The notes under the pieces: generated by a model | What the model was told of the DNA's origin: nothing | The model's database searches: none | The model's input: only the letters and a program-made list of their open reading frames with translations | In this document: one piece after another, positions 10,100 to 19,813 of the stretch | How the letters are laid out: every line of letters begins with the position of its first letter | Numbering within the stretch: the first letter of the stretch is position 1 | NCBI GenBank assembly: GCA_021797635.1 | Contig: JAJZZI010000067.1 | Coordinates: forward strand, 1 to 32,823 | Direction of reading: 5' to 3' | Length of the DNA stretch: 32,823 nt | DNA from: Bacillota bacterium | GTDB lineage: Bacteria > Bacillota > Sulfobacillia > Sulfobacillales > Sulfobacillaceae | Made by a program: the position numbers and the translations under genes

Positions 10100-10542
10100 C
10101 CGACGAGATGGATGGACGTGGCCCCGGGGGACTCCACACTCGGTAAGGCGGCAGGGGTGCCGAAAGTCGTCTGCTGTTTCAAGAAGCTCCGTAGGCCGTC
10201 CATTAAATTTTGTAAAACCGGCTCGATTTCGTTGAGGGGGGTAGGGGCGTGCTGGGTTTGAGCTGATACGGCCTGCTTCCAGCAGAAGAGATACAGGTCG
10301 CGCAGCGTGCGCGCCTCAGCAAGCTCGAGATTCAGCATATCGGTCAACCCGATCATGATGTCTTGAAGCTGACGGCCATACGTTCCCATATCCTCGAGGT
10401 TGTTCTCTGTGATTGCCTTGCGGCAATCTTGACTAGCTTTTAAAGCCCCCTCATAGAGCAGCAATACTAACCGATCGACGGACGCCGTTTGAATTTGACT
10501 GGTGCGGTATTGCGTTAAGGCGGATGCGTTTTCATGAGCCAT
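10096..10542 (-). CDS. fliS: Flagellar export chaperone FliS
   Basis: ALTQYRTSQIQTASVDRLVLLLYEGALKASQDCRKAI...NLEDMGTYGRQLQDIMIGLTDMLNLE, FliS signature. Confidence 0.9.
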   Translation of the reverse strand: MAHENASALTQYRTSQIQTASVDRLVLLLYEGALKASQDCRKAITENNLEDMGTYGRQLQDIMIGLTDMLNLELAEARTLRDLYLFCWKQAVSAQTQHAPTPLNEIEPVLQNLMDGLRSFLKQQTTFGTPAALPSVESPGATSIHLVG

Positions 10543-10544
10543 GA

Positions 10545-12056
10545 CTATCCTCCACTGCTACTGCCGCCGCTTTGTTGTCCAAAAAGCGCGGTCAGCATGG
10601 TGTTTTCTTGGGCATATTTGGCGACTTGATTCACCCATTGGCCATATTGCTTGATGGCCTGTTGCTCTTGGGTTTGCACTTCACTTTTGAGCGAAGCAAC
10701 CTGGGTCTTCAACTGGCCCGAGGCACTGGTTAGATAGCTGATGGCTTCTCCCGTGACACTGGTTGGCCCTTGGTAGAAGGCCGGCAGCAAATCCGAGCTG
10801 GAACTGCCGCTAAGGCTTTGATACAAGTGTTGAAAGATGGCAGCCACCTGGTTGGGATGACTCGACAAGGCGTTGGCTAACGTGCTTTGATTCAGGGCTA
10901 ATGACCCATCGCTCTTGAAGGTAATCCCGATGGAACTTAAGTTTTGATAGTTGGCGTTGCTGGTGTCTTGGAACTGTGCCAGGGCCGAGGACACCTGGTT
11001 TAACATACTTTGAGGCTGCCCAGAGGTTAAAACTTGATGAGAGTTGCTTTGGTATGCGTACGAATTGCCCGAGGCCGAGGCCGTGACCGAGCCGGAGTCG
11101 GCGAGTTTGGCCGTATCGCTCACCCACTGGTTCCAATCGCTAATAAACTGCTGAACCGAAGACGTCATGCCTTTGATATTCGGGGCGACGGTTACCGTCG
11201 TCGTCCCCTTCGAAGCGACGTTCAAGGTCAGACCGGGAATGACATTGTTAAAGGTGTCGGTCGAGGACGTAATCGCTTGGGATGAATTAAAGGTAGAGCC
11301 AAAACTGATTTCTGCAGAAGATGGTGCCTGGACGACATTGCTAGCTGCGCCGCCCGAGGTGCCGGTGACGCCAAGGTAGTAGAGGGGACCGTAGGTTTGC
11401 GTGCTGGAACCCGAAGGCGCGGTGTCACCGTAGGTGATGCTTTGACCGGTGGTGTTGGCGCTGATCGAAAGCACCCAATTTCCGCTGGCCAACTGTTCGA
11501 CGGAGGCCGTAGCCCCCATCCCCGGAGTCTGATTGATGAGTTGGGCCAGGCCATTGAGACTAATGCCTGACGAAGGGATGTTGACGGACACCGGGGTGCC
11601 CTTGCTACCTACTTGAATGCTGAACGAGCCGGCCAGGTTAGCTCCATTGAGCGTCAGGGTCTGACTCGGGCTGGTCACCGCCAAGTTGGCAGAGCTTCCC
11701 TGGTCGACTTCACCCTGAGCGACGCTGCCCACACTAATTTGATAGGAGCCCGCGCTGGCACTGTTGTCTACGGCGCTGGCCACATTGGCGTTGCTAGAGG
11801 TTGCCGCAAGTTGCTGAAAGGTGCTGGCTTGATTCAGGGTGCTCAGATCGCCAGCGAATGTCTGGGCATCAGACTGCAAGGTGGTCCAGGCGCTGATCTG
11901 ACTCTTATCGGTGCTTTGCTGCTTCTCGAGATGACTAAGCTGCATTTGACTGGCCTGGGTGATGACGTTGACAAACGAAGAGGGGGTAAAGTCCGCCAAA
12001 ATTTGGCCGACCGGACCGTTATAGATGGATGACCAGTTAATCGACAAACCGTTCAC
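10545..12056 (-). CDS. fliD: Flagellar filament capping protein FliD
   Basis: 503 aa; FliD N-domain (QASQMQLSHLEKQQSTDKSQISAWTTLQSDAQTFAGDLSTL), VNIPSSGISLNGLAQLINQ, NNVIPGLTLNVASKGTTTVTV, C-terminal coiled coil; located between flagellin and fliS. Confidence 0.93.
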   Translation of the reverse strand: MNGLSINWSSIYNGPVGQILADFTPSSFVNVITQASQMQLSHLEKQQSTDKSQISAWTTLQSDAQTFAGDLSTLNQASTFQQLAATSSNANVASAVDNSASAGSYQISVGSVAQGEVDQGSSANLAVTSPSQTLTLNGANLAGSFSIQVGSKGTPVSVNIPSSGISLNGLAQLINQTPGMGATASVEQLASGNWVLSISANTTGQSITYGDTAPSGSSTQTYGPLYYLGVTGTSGGAASNVVQAPSSAEISFGSTFNSSQAITSSTDTFNNVIPGLTLNVASKGTTTVTVAPNIKGMTSSVQQFISDWNQWVSDTAKLADSGSVTASASGNSYAYQSNSHQVLTSGQPQSMLNQVSSALAQFQDTSNANYQNLSSIGITFKSDGSLALNQSTLANALSSHPNQVAAIFQHLYQSLSGSSSSDLLPAFYQGPTSVTGEAISYLTSASGQLKTQVASLKSEVQTQEQQAIKQYGQWVNQVAKYAQENTMLTALFGQQSGGSSSGG

Positions 12057-12066
12057 CTCCCATCAT

Positions 12067-12107
12067 GCCTTGGACACCGAGCCCCAAAGGTGCCCGATGC
12101 CCAAGGC
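12067..12107. repeat. Nested hairpin in the flagellin-fliD intergenic gap
   Basis: GCCTTGG (12067-12073)/CCAAGGC (12101-12107) enclosing CACC/GGTG. Confidence 0.6.
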
Positions 12108-12116
12108 GTTCGCGGT

Positions 12117-13277
12117 TTACGAGAGCAGCTTCAAGACCATCGACGGCAGCTGCTGAGCCGTGGTCAAGGCTTGAATGCCCGTCTGCTCGAGAATCTGGGT
12201 TTGAGCAAACTGGCTAGTCACCTGAGCCATGTTCGCATCCATGATGCTGGCTTGCGAGGACTGCAAGTTGGTGCCCTCGGTCTGCAGGTTGGTGATGGTG
12301 TAGTTAATTTGGTCAATTTGCGAGCCCACGGCGCTTTGGGCGTTGGTCAGCAGCGAAAGCGCCGACTGGGCCTGGGAGATGGCGTACTGGGCGCCTTGGC
12401 CGCTGGTCACATTAAGGTTGCTGAGACCCAAAGTGGCGCTGGAAAAGGTGCCAAAGCTGGTTTGCAGCACGTCGCCGGCCCCTTGATTGGGGCCCGTCTG
12501 AAATTGATACTGCGTTCCTGCCGCTACGCTGAACGAGGAAGAAACCGTCGCGGCGACAGAAACAAGATTGGCCTGGTTGACGTTGACAATGAAGCTATCT
12601 GGCCCGGTGGAGTTGGCGCCTGAGACTAACTGCAAGGCGATGGTGCCTGCGGTCGAGCCCACGTTGGCAACCGTACCCATAGCCAAGGTGGTGTTGTTTC
12701 CTCCCGCCGTTGAGGTCAACACGGTCACGACGTCGGAGCCACCGTTTACCGACGAATAAGAGACTTGGACCGCATACGAGGCGCCACTGGCCAATCCGCC
12801 TGTGTCGGCTCCGATGTTGATCGAGCCAACTACGGACGTTCCCGTAAGGCTTGCCTTTGGGCCTTGATTTAGGACTTGTTGGTTGTTGTAATTCAAGGTG
12901 GTGCCGACGTTGTCGAGCGAGACCAGCAGTTGCTGGATTTGACCTTGAATATCCGCCGTGTCTTGGGAGTTGTTGGTGCTGTTGGAAGCCTGCACCGCCA
13001 GTTGCTGGATCTGCTGGACGATTTGGACATCCGTTTGCATCCCGCCGTTGGCCGTGTTTAAGAGATTTGAGGCCTCCGTGGCGTTGTTGGTGGCCGAGTT
13101 GATGGCGCCGAGCTCGCCGGACATCAAATTGGAGATGGCCAAGCCGGAGGGGTTGTTCGACGGCGAGTTGATCTGATAACCCGTCGACATTTCCTGCTGC
13201 AAGGTGTTGAGGGTGTTCTGCGTGTTGGAGAGGGAATTTTCCGCAAACAATGCCGAAACGTTGGTGTTGATATACAT
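12117..13277 (-). CDS. hag: Flagellin
   Basis: MYINTNVSALFAENSLSNTQNTLNTLQQEMSTGYQINSPSNNPSGLAISNLM N-terminus; C-terminus ...QTEGTNLQSSQASIMDANMAQVTSQFAQTQILEQTGIQALTTAQQLPSMVLKLLS; Ser/Thr-rich middle. Confidence 0.96.
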   Translation of the reverse strand: MYINTNVSALFAENSLSNTQNTLNTLQQEMSTGYQINSPSNNPSGLAISNLMSGELGAINSATNNATEASNLLNTANGGMQTDVQIVQQIQQLAVQASNSTNNSQDTADIQGQIQQLLVSLDNVGTTLNYNNQQVLNQGPKASLTGTSVVGSINIGADTGGLASGASYAVQVSYSSVNGGSDVVTVLTSTAGGNNTTLAMGTVANVGSTAGTIALQLVSGANSTGPDSFIVNVNQANLVSVAATVSSSFSVAAGTQYQFQTGPNQGAGDVLQTSFGTFSSATLGLSNLNVTSGQGAQYAISQAQSALSLLTNAQSAVGSQIDQINYTITNLQTEGTNLQSSQASIMDANMAQVTSQFAQTQILEQTGIQALTTAQQLPSMVLKLLS

Positions 13278-13479
13278 CGCTATATCCTCCTTGATTTTGC
13301 AAACCCAACATCCTGTCGGGCGGTTGACGGTACATGTGTATTGTAAGAGCTGGGTGCCACGGTTATCAAAAATTAGGACGGTAATTCTGCAAGAAAATTT
13401 TGCTGAGTCCCATCAAGGCATACCGGTCCGTAAGCAATCGCACTTACTGGCAGCGGACGGGGCGAGAAGCCTACCCCAC

Positions 13480-13505
13480 AGATCGATATCGAAATCGATA
13501 GTTTA
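13480..13505 (-). promoter_or_regulatory. Candidate sigma-28/SigD-type promoter for flagellin
   Basis: Minus strand TAAA-N15-TCGATCT resembles TAAA-N15-CCGATAT; it would leave a ~200-nt 5' UTR; imperfect -10. Confidence 0.3.
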
Positions 13506-13666
13506 AGTTTTTGGCCCTCAGTTTGACCAACGCCGTCAAAATTCAACCAAGGAGCATCGTGGCTGGGGTTAAAACCGGGTGGGAGAAAGAGGACTTCACG
13601 GGATCGGTACGAAGAATCTTACTATAATGATTGATCGATGATTGGACGAGGAGAGGATCAGATTCG

Positions 13667-15877
13667 GTGCGTATTTTATGGGAGGGGCCCTTTTTTCGTC
13701 CCCTGAGTTTGGATAAGGTGAACCGTGAACTGGTTTTGGAAGGACTGCTTGCCGGCCAGGAAATGCTGGTTCAGGCTCTCGATTCCCTTCCCGAAAATGC
13801 CAGCCAAGTCTATCAAACCCTGGTGCCGCTGCTGACCGGACCCCAGCCCGTGGACTGGCATGTGCGCCACATGTGGCCGCCTTATTGGAGCAACCGTGCG
13901 GGCCCCCTGGTAGTCAGCCAGCATTGGGAATTTGGAGCGGTCCCGAAAGATTGGATCGAACCCATCGCGTCACAGGTGGCCAAACTGGTCGTCAGTTCGG
14001 AAGCGGAACGGGAGATGTTCACCTATAGTGGTGTGCGAGCGGAGAAGATCGGGGTAATCCCGCTTGGCGTCAACCCCGCGATCTATCATCCCTATGGCCC
14101 CATCCAGTCGCTGGTGAAACAGAGTCGAGTTATCTTATGGGTAGGAGGGATGGTCCATCGAAAGGGGTTGGACCTTCTTATCCAAGCCTATCAACGCGCA
14201 TTTCACCCCCACGACGATATTGCCTTGGTGATCAAGACGGTGGGGCAAGGCTCGGTGTATCAAGAGCAAGAGATACCACGATTGTTGCAGGCAGCACTAA
14301 AAAGCCCAAAGTCACCGCCGATCGTGGTCATCGACCGGGAACTGACCGAATCTGACATGGCCGTCTTATACCGCAGTGCGGACGTGCTCGTCTCTGCATA
14401 CCGCGGAGAAGGCTTTAACTTGCCCGTCTTAGAGGCCATGGCCTGCGGTACCTTGGTGATGGCTAGTGACAGCAATCCGACCAACGAATTTGTTCCGCCC
14501 GACATCGGTTGGCGCATCCCCGGCGAGCGTCGATTCATGACGGTGCCTTACTCCACCCAAGAGGGATGGCTGTTTGAATGCGATCTTGGGGCGTTGACCG
14601 AGTTGCTGAGAAACGTGGTGGATGTGCCTGAGTCCGAACAAATCAATCGACGATTAAACGGGCTTGAGCACGTTAAACAGAGTTACACGTGGCGCGGAAT
14701 CTGGCGACAATGGGAAGGGATGCTGCAAGGGCCTTCGACCAGTTCGCTGATCCCTAGGTTAAGAGTCAGCGCTCGAAAGGGCAAGGTCATTTGGCGGGGA
14801 CCCATCAGAAATGCTTCTGGCTACGCTTCCGAAGCCCGGGAGTTTCTGAAATGTCTGCCCGCGATGGGGATGTTGCCGCGCATCATTGATGAGAGCAGCG
14901 TAAGCCCGTCCATCTGTACGCCTGAGGAGGAGGCATACTTTAGCGCCTTAGAACAAATTTCCGTTTCCGTTGACGACCTCATGATCCACAGTCTTCCGGG
15001 CCACGGGTTCTATCGGAGGAACCACGGGCTGGATCTGGCTCGGTCCATGTTTGAGACCAACCGGGTACCTGACGAATGGAGCTCTCGCTTGGCGCGAGCT
15101 CAAGGCGTCCTGGTTGCCTCGCCTTTTAACGTCGAGACCTTTACCGAAAGCGGCATCGATCCGGCCCGCATCCATGTGGTGCCCAGTCCCATCGATACCG
15201 AACAATTTGTCCCTCCTCAGGGCCCGATGGCAGGCGACCTCTTTCGCTTTGTCTCGGTCTTTGACTGGTCGCAGCGAAAGGGTTGGGACGTACTTATCGA
15301 CGCTTGGATGAAGGCCTTCCGTAAGACCGACCCCGTGATCTTGATTCTTAAGGTCACCAGCATTATCCGCGATGACCCGCAGCAAGAGCTATCCCGCTAC
15401 ATGACATCTAAGGGATACTCGCCGTCGAATGCACCTCGCATTAAGCTCATCGTGGAAAACTGGCCCGCAAAGCTCTTGGTTTCCTTTTATCAAATGGCCG
15501 ATGCGTTTGTTCTGCCGACGAGGGGCGAGGGATGGGGACGACCAATTCTAGAGGCGATGGCGTGCGACGTGCCCGTGATCGTGACCGACTGGAGCGCTCC
15601 CCATTACTATCTCACCCCTAAAAATTCATACCCGATTGCCTATCGGCTCATCCCCATTCCCTCCTCCTATCCCATCGTCCACTATCGTGGCCATCAGTGG
15701 GCGGAACCCGACGTCGATCATCTTGTTCATCAGCTGCAGGCTTGCTTTGAGCATCGCCGAGAAGGCCTGAACGACATCCGTCAGACGGCGCTCAACTTTT
15801 CCACGAAAGCGACCGTTGGCGCCCTGCTTTCCGTCCTACGGCAATTCGGGGTCGAGCCCGTGCTGGCTGGCGTGTAA
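13667..15877 (+). CDS. Tandem two-domain GT4-type glycosyltransferase
   Basis: Two GT-B catalytic motifs in one ORF: GEGFNLPVLEAMACGTLVMASD and GEGWGRPILEAMACDVPVIVTD. Start may be GTG 13667 or the 13631 ATG. Confidence 0.9.
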   Translation: MRILWEGPFFRPLSLDKVNRELVLEGLLAGQEMLVQALDSLPENASQVYQTLVPLLTGPQPVDWHVRHMWPPYWSNRAGPLVVSQHWEFGAVPKDWIEPIASQVAKLVVSSEAEREMFTYSGVRAEKIGVIPLGVNPAIYHPYGPIQSLVKQSRVILWVGGMVHRKGLDLLIQAYQRAFHPHDDIALVIKTVGQGSVYQEQEIPRLLQAALKSPKSPPIVVIDRELTESDMAVLYRSADVLVSAYRGEGFNLPVLEAMACGTLVMASDSNPTNEFVPPDIGWRIPGERRFMTVPYSTQEGWLFECDLGALTELLRNVVDVPESEQINRRLNGLEHVKQSYTWRGIWRQWEGMLQGPSTSSLIPRLRVSARKGKVIWRGPIRNASGYASEAREFLKCLPAMGMLPRIIDESSVSPSICTPEEEAYFSALEQISVSVDDLMIHSLPGHGFYRRNHGLDLARSMFETNRVPDEWSSRLARAQGVLVASPFNVETFTESGIDPARIHVVPSPIDTEQFVPPQGPMAGDLFRFVSVFDWSQRKGWDVLIDAWMKAFRKTDPVILILKVTSIIRDDPQQELSRYMTSKGYSPSNAPRIKLIVENWPAKLLVSFYQMADAFVLPTRGEGWGRPILEAMACDVPVIVTDWSAPHYYLTPKNSYPIAYRLIPIPSSYPIVHYRGHQWAEPDVDHLVHQLQACFEHRREGLNDIRQTALNFSTKATVGALLSVLRQFGVEPVLAGV

Positions 15878-15908
15878 AAGGGACGTCGGCGAATGCCTGA
15901 AGGGGTGC

Positions 15909-16580
15909 TTATGGTCTAGCCCAGACGGCGTAATCCTGAGGACCATAGAGCCACTGAGAGACATGTTCCCAACCACCGCTTTGCACGGGCAGTTGAAATT
16001 GCAAAGGAATAGGCGAATAGTATTGGACCCCCACCCTGGAAAACCCCGCCTTTTCTGCCATGAACTGCAACAGCTCTGGAGGCCATGGGGTCAGGTGCGT
16101 CGGATCATAGGCGAAGTGATTCCAGGCCCATAGGGATGCCACATTGACCGTCTCTAAAATTAACAGGCCTTGGTGATCGAGGAGTCGGTGCATGAGCTTT
16201 AAGGCGTCGAAGACCATTTCAGGCGGCCAGTGTTCGACCACTTGGATGGCCGAGATAACGGAATAGGTATGCTCCGCCGTTGACTCCATGACTCGTAGGG
16301 CATCGCCATGGATCACGTCCAAGCCCTGTTCCACACAGCGCTCTACTTGGCGTTCGTTCAGTTCAATGCCTTGGGCGGGAATCTGGGTTTGCTTTAGAAC
16401 CTTAAGCCACTCACCTCGGCCTGAGCCAATGTCGAGCACGGGTTTACCCAGGTGGAGGGCCAGATCGTGGGTAGAGCCCAGGTACCGCTCAGCATGTAGG
16501 GCGGCGATGGTGGCGACTGGGCCTCGGAACTTGTCGGCAAACGCATCCATAAATTCATCCCAAGAGAGGGCCTTCGTCAT
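15909..16580 (-). CDS. Class I SAM-dependent methyltransferase
   Basis: KPVLDIGSGRGEWLKVLKQTQIPAQGIELNERQVERC...VISAIQVVEHWPPEMVFDALKLMHRLLDHQGLLILETVN. Confidence 0.87.
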   Translation of the reverse strand: MTKALSWDEFMDAFADKFRGPVATIAALHAERYLGSTHDLALHLGKPVLDIGSGRGEWLKVLKQTQIPAQGIELNERQVERCVEQGLDVIHGDALRVMESTAEHTYSVISAIQVVEHWPPEMVFDALKLMHRLLDHQGLLILETVNVASLWAWNHFAYDPTHLTPWPPELLQFMAEKAGFSRVGVQYYSPIPLQFQLPVQSGGWEHVSQWLYGPQDYAVWARP

Positions 16581-17031
16581 GCCTTGTAACCTCCGTGGTT
16601 GGCCTCAAGGACAGCCGCCGTATGACATTTCATTTTCCGCGGCGAGGCGACACGCAACGTACGAAGCGACAAGAGCCTCGCCGTTATCGAGGGCAGCGCC
16701 ACAGGATAAACCATCAAATGAACCGAACCAAGGGCTGAGCCTACTTTCGTCCGATGATGTCATTATTGTACGTCCGCAGAGTGAAATCTCTAAGCAATAA
16801 GCGAGAAATGCGGATATCCCAAACGGACGAAAAATCCTTAAATGCTCGATGTCGTTATCCATCCTTCGTTGTCCGCCAGAGCGATAGCTTTCGCAATGTG
16901 ACGATGGCTTCCGCGGGGACGCGCTAAAAATCCGGTCGGACCCTTTGCCAGAGGAGCGGCCATTCGATTAAACGACGGCTTATCGAACCACTCTCGACGA
17001 AGAACGGAAGAACTTCTTCGCGGGCATGTTG

Positions 17032-17247
17032 AAAGATCGGGAAGAGGACGAGCAGCGTAACCCCAGTCGTAACGGAAGCACGCCTCACTAGTTTTTCAGG
17101 TGGCTAGAGCGTGAATATTGAGGTTTGAGGGTTCACACCTGGCAAAGCGCGTTGAAATACTGGATGTAGTGGGAGTATTGCGCCTATGTCGATCGAGAGG
17201 CTCTGAAGTTCAAGTCTTATGGGCGGTTGGGGTATGCTGTACAGTAG
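17032..17247 (+). pseudogene. Possible degenerate ORF remnant of unknown family
   Basis: One frame reads FFRWLEREY*GLRVHTWQSALKYWM*WEYCAYVDREALKFKSYGRLGYAVQ*: protein-like composition with in-frame stops. Confidence 0.2.
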
Positions 17248-17344
17248 CCAGGTCGGTTGTCGGTCGACGGGCGCGCAGGGCGTGCGCTCGCTGGTAAAGA
17301 TAGGACTGACTACACGGTACTAACCGGGATTTAGGGGGCGCTTC

Positions 17345-18454
17345 GTGCGAAGACTAGCAGCATGGGAAAAGGGTTTAGCGGCGGCCATCCTGATGGTCGG
17401 ATTGGCGGGCTGCGGTGGCGCGTCCAAAACACCGTCGTCCAAGGCTCCGAAAAAAGCTTCTAAAGTGCTGGCCTGGAAAAGCCGTCATTACAATCCGGCC
17501 ATTCCTGGGGACATTTTGATTGCCGACAAGAGAAACCATCGTATCTTGCTGGTTACTCCAGGAAAGCGCATTGTCTGGCAATTCCCGACCCCGGGAGTGA
17601 AGCCCAACCGACGGTTTGCCTTTCCGGATGACGCCTTTTTTGGTCCCCATTTTGATGAGATCATTACCAATGAAGAAGACCGGCAAATCATCAGCATTAT
17701 CAACATCAAACACAAGAAAGTGGTGTGGGAGTACGGCCATTTTGGCGTTCCGGGATCCAATCCGGGATACCTCAACTACCCCGACGATGCCCTGTTATAT
17801 GATCGCCAGGGAGGACTGATTACCGCGGCCGATATTCGCAATCAACGCATCGTCTACATCAGTCGCAAGACCCATCGCATTATCAAGCAATATGGGCAAA
17901 CGGGCGTTTACAACGCGAATCCTCCCATCAGTTATGCGGCCCCCAATGGCGATTTTCCCGCACCGCACCGGGGGATGTTGGTCACGCAGATTGGCGGTCA
18001 GGACGCGATCTTGCTGAACAATAAGGGGCAGGTGGTATGGACGCTCCACTTTCCCTTCGCCTATCCTTCTGACGCCAACTTTACCCCCCATGGCAACGTG
18101 ATTTGCGCCTTTTACAATCGTCACGGGGCCATTGTCAAAATGAGTCCAAGCGGTAAAATTCTGTGGCAATACCATCCAAAGTCCGGTTCGGGCGCCCTGA
18201 ATCGGCCTTCTTTGGCCATGGAACTGCCTAATGGCAACATTTTAGCGACCGACGATCACAACGACCGGGTCATCGTGATTAATCCCAAAACGAAAAAAAT
18301 CATTTGGCAATATGGCCACAAGGGGATTCCGGGGAAGGCCAAGGGCTACTTGAATGTGCCTGACGGGGCGGACTTTCTTCCCGCAGGGATCGTCCCCGGC
18401 GGCAAAAATCCTCTGGGTCGCACGCTCTGGAGCTATCCAGGAAATGGGGGATAG
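17345..18454 (+). CDS. Lipoprotein with beta-propeller (NHL / PQQ / arylsulfotransferase-like) repeats
   Basis: Lipobox LMVGLAGCGG; repeats such as ILIADKRNHRILLVTPGKRIVWQFPTPG, ITAADIRNQRIVYISRKTHRIIKQYGQTG, ILATDDHNDRVIVINPKTKKIIWQYGHKGIPG; GTG start. Confidence 0.85.
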   Translation: MRRLAAWEKGLAAAILMVGLAGCGGASKTPSSKAPKKASKVLAWKSRHYNPAIPGDILIADKRNHRILLVTPGKRIVWQFPTPGVKPNRRFAFPDDAFFGPHFDEIITNEEDRQIISIINIKHKKVVWEYGHFGVPGSNPGYLNYPDDALLYDRQGGLITAADIRNQRIVYISRKTHRIIKQYGQTGVYNANPPISYAAPNGDFPAPHRGMLVTQIGGQDAILLNNKGQVVWTLHFPFAYPSDANFTPHGNVICAFYNRHGAIVKMSPSGKILWQYHPKSGSGALNRPSLAMELPNGNILATDDHNDRVIVINPKTKKIIWQYGHKGIPGKAKGYLNVPDGADFLPAGIVPGGKNPLGRTLWSYPGNGG

Positions 18455-18463
18455 TCGGCTCGG

Positions 18464-19813
18464 CTACGCTTCGGGAACGACGTGGTTTGCCTGCGGAACT
18501 TTCCCGGGGAAGCCAGACAGCGCAACGAAGCCTAAAAGTGCAGCCAAGGCAAGGAACAGGACATGCGCCCAGAGGCTCGATATCATGAGACTGACTAAAG
18601 CCGACGCCGTGATGCTGCCTACGTAGCGAAAGGTCGAAAAGATTCCTGAGGACGATCCCGCCATCGCCGGGCTCACCGCTTCCAACAGGGTGGCCTGCAT
18701 GGCCACATTGCCAATCCCGGCCCCGATGCCGGCCACGATTAGACCAGCGAGCAGGTAGCTCATGGTCGCGACATGGCTGAGGCCCACATACCAAAGGACA
18801 ACCCCGAGATCGAGACTAAAGGCGAGGGCGATGACTCTGCGAGCGCCGAACCGCCGGCCGATATGGCCGCCCATATACGACATTAAGGACATAGAGAGGG
18901 AAAAGATAAAGAGTAAGAGTCCGGTGGCCGATGTGCTAAGACCACGATGGCGAAGAAAGACTGGTATGTAAAGAAGGGTACTGTACATGAAAAAGTTGCT
19001 GGCCAAAACCGAGAGATTGGCACTGCGAAAGGGAGCTCGCCGAAAAAAGGAAAAGTGCACCACCGGATCCGCGGCCTTGCGTTCGGCGAGAACAAATCCG
19101 GCAAATAGGGCGCAAGCGAGGAGGGTGGCGCCCACCTCCAGGGAAGAAAAGGAAGCCGCCTGGTGAGGCACGGCGAGGGCCAACACGGTAAGGAAACTGG
19201 CTAAGGCTAAAGAACCCCAATAATCGATAGCACGCCTTGCCGCCGCCGGAGCTTGGGGAAGCCGCTTAGCGCCTAGGATAAGGGCGGTGGCGGCGAAGGG
19301 AAGGTTAATCCAAAACATGTACGTCCAGCCGCCGACATGAATCAGAGCGGCTCCCACGAGAGGGCCCACGGCTGCACCCATCCCCTGGATTAGGCCCATG
19401 CTGCCGAGCACACGGCGCAGCGCATCGCCTTGATAAAGCTGGCGTACCAGAGCCATTGCGCTCGGCACCACCAGCGCGCCGCCGACCGCCTGACCCGAAC
19501 GAAAACAGATCAAAGCGGTCAAATTCGGCAGTGAGGCGGCGAGCACGGACGACGTCAAGAATATGGCCAATCCTAGCAAAAGCAGGCGTCGGCGGCCAAA
19601 GAGGTCACCCAACTTTCCGGCAATCGGTTGCAGGGCCGCTTGCACGACGAGATAGGAGGTTACCACCCACACCACCGACGTTTCGGGGACCTTAAGGGCC
19701 GTTGCCATCGGCTCCAAACCGACCGCGATCATGGTCGAGTTGAGGGGCATTAGCACCACGGCTAGGATAATGGCGACTAGGGGCCAGGGTGAGGTCTTAG
19801 ACCTATCCATCAT
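18464..19813 (-). CDS. DHA2 (EmrB/QacA-type) MFS drug exporter
   Basis: LNSTMIAVGLEPMATALKVPETSVVWVVTSYLVVQAALQPIAGKLGDLFGRRRLLLLGLAIF...; start overlaps the upstream gene. Confidence 0.9.
   Translation of the reverse strand: MMDRSKTSPWPLVAIILAVVLMPLNSTMIAVGLEPMATALKVPETSVVWVVTSYLVVQAALQPIAGKLGDLFGRRRLLLLGLAIFLTSSVLAASLPNLTALICFRSGQAVGGALVVPSAMALVRQLYQGDALRRVLGSMGLIQGMGAAVGPLVGAALIHVGGWTYMFWINLPFAATALILGAKRLPQAPAAARRAIDYWGSLALASFLTVLALAVPHQAASFSSLEVGATLLACALFAGFVLAERKAADPVVHFSFFRRAPFRSANLSVLASNFFMYSTLLYIPVFLRHRGLSTSATGLLLFIFSLSMSLMSYMGGHIGRRFGARRVIALAFSLDLGVVLWYVGLSHVATMSYLLAGLIVAGIGAGIGNVAMQATLLEAVSPAMAGSSSGIFSTFRYVGSITASALVSLMISSLWAHVLFLALAALLGFVALSGFPGKVPQANHVVPEA

Noticed and set aside
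12595-13335. 246-aa minus-strand ORF in the flagellin region
   Set aside because: Alternate frame of the well-supported flagellin gene; low-complexity R/Q/H-rich product
13594-13628. Sigma-A promoter for the tandem GT gene (TATAAT at 13623-13628)
   Set aside because: Good -10 but no -35 at acceptable spacing; insufficient support
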